Below are positions 63,815 to 64,000 of a DNA stretch of 64,000 nucleotides, piece after piece. Origin of the DNA: Serratia surfactantfaciens (GTDB lineage Bacteria > Pseudomonadota > Gammaproteobacteria > Enterobacterales > Enterobacteriaceae); assembly GCF_001642805.2 (NCBI RefSeq), contig NZ_CP016948.1, positions 3,968,001 through 4,032,000 of the forward strand, in the 5' to 3' direction. Within the stretch, counting starts at the first letter, position 1. The number at the start of each line of letters is the position of its first letter. The notes beneath the pieces are model-generated. The model searched no databases. It was not told the DNA's origin and saw only the letters and a list, made by a program, of their open reading frames with translations. The translations under genes were made by a program, and so were the position numbers.

Positions 63815-64000
63815 ATGAGTGAAGCACCGACGACCGTCGCCACCATCTGCCAAACGCTGCACGCCCGCATCACCGCCGGCGAGTTCGCCGTGGGCGGCAA
63901 GCTGCCCTCCGAGCGAGCCCTGAGCGAACAGTTCGCCACCACCCGCATTACCCTGCAGGAGGCGCTCGGCCAATTGGAGGCGCAGGGCGTCATTTACCGT
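63815..64000 (+). CDS. GntR-family regulator (N-terminal part, cut by window edge)
   Basis: 62 codons are visible from the ATG at 63815. They contain a GntR winged HTH (TICQTLHARITAGEFAVGGK, LPSERALSEQFATTRITLQE). The C-terminal effector domain lies outside, so the subfamily (PhnF/UTRA-like?) is undecided. Divergent from the ABC/phosphoesterase operon, which it probably regulates. Confidence 0.85.
   Translation, partial: MSEAPTTVATICQTLHARITAGEFAVGGKLPSERALSEQFATTRITLQEALGQLEAQGVIYR

Overview
The window is a chromosomal segment of a GC-rich enterobacterium, almost certainly Serratia (S. marcescens or a close relative). Two things point there: the pore-forming haemolysin pair ShlB/ShlA is immediately recognisable, and most of the backbone follows the familiar enterobacterial order (ssb-uvrA, yjbR-yjbQ, tyrB, dnaB-alr, qor, pspG, dusA, zur, yjbJ, lexA-dinF, dgkA, plsB, ubiC-ubiA, the malM-lamB-malK / malE-malF-malG divergon, psiE, pgi, lysC). 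No rRNA, tRNA, insertion sequence, prophage or CRISPR array was seen.

Layout. Positions 1-3600 hold an AT-richer accessory block: a LysR-type regulator divergent from a tight four-gene operon (double dimeric alpha-beta-barrel protein, AfsA-like hotdog protein, unknown protein, small tautomerase). Positions 3600-7340 are ssb/uvrA with a shared LexA box. Positions 7340-10050 carry a MipA/OmpV-like outer-membrane protein, an M48 peptidase and a maltose-O-acetyltransferase-type enzyme. Positions 10160-17600 are yjbR-yjbQ, tyrB, an Lrp/AsnC regulator, a PheC-like periplasmic dehydratase, dnaB-alr and qor. Positions 17800-25020 are pspG (sigma-54), dusA, a TPR protein plus ECF sigma factor, a second acetyltransferase, zur, yjbJ and lexA-dinF with two SOS boxes, then dgkA. 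Positions 25170-29110 are plsB and ubiC-ubiA. Positions 29350-32940 form an MFS/LacI/nucleoside hydrolase operon. Positions 32910-41600 are the complete maltose transport regulon, with an extra catalytically gutted GH13-like gene in front of malK. Positions 41610-50250 are psiE, a Wzi-family protein, pgi, a CPA1 antiporter, a lysine riboswitch with lysC, and a PanS-like transporter. Positions 50600-57210 are shlB-shlA. Positions 57210-64000 are yjbB and a five-gene ABC importer/phosphoesterase operon with a divergent GntR-type regulator cut by the window edge.

Functional links. The mal genes form one import system: LamB brings maltodextrins across the outer membrane, MalE binds them, and MalFGK2 imports them. 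TyrB and the PheC-like protein both act on the end of aromatic amino-acid synthesis. LexA controls itself, dinF and probably ssb/uvrA. Several neighbours handle envelope stress or phosphorus (pspG, psiE, yjbB, the terminal ABC operon with a candidate Pho box). The most novel-looking material is the AfsA-like operon at the left end, the GH13 pseudoenzyme in the mal operon, and the ABC/phosphoesterase operon at the right end.
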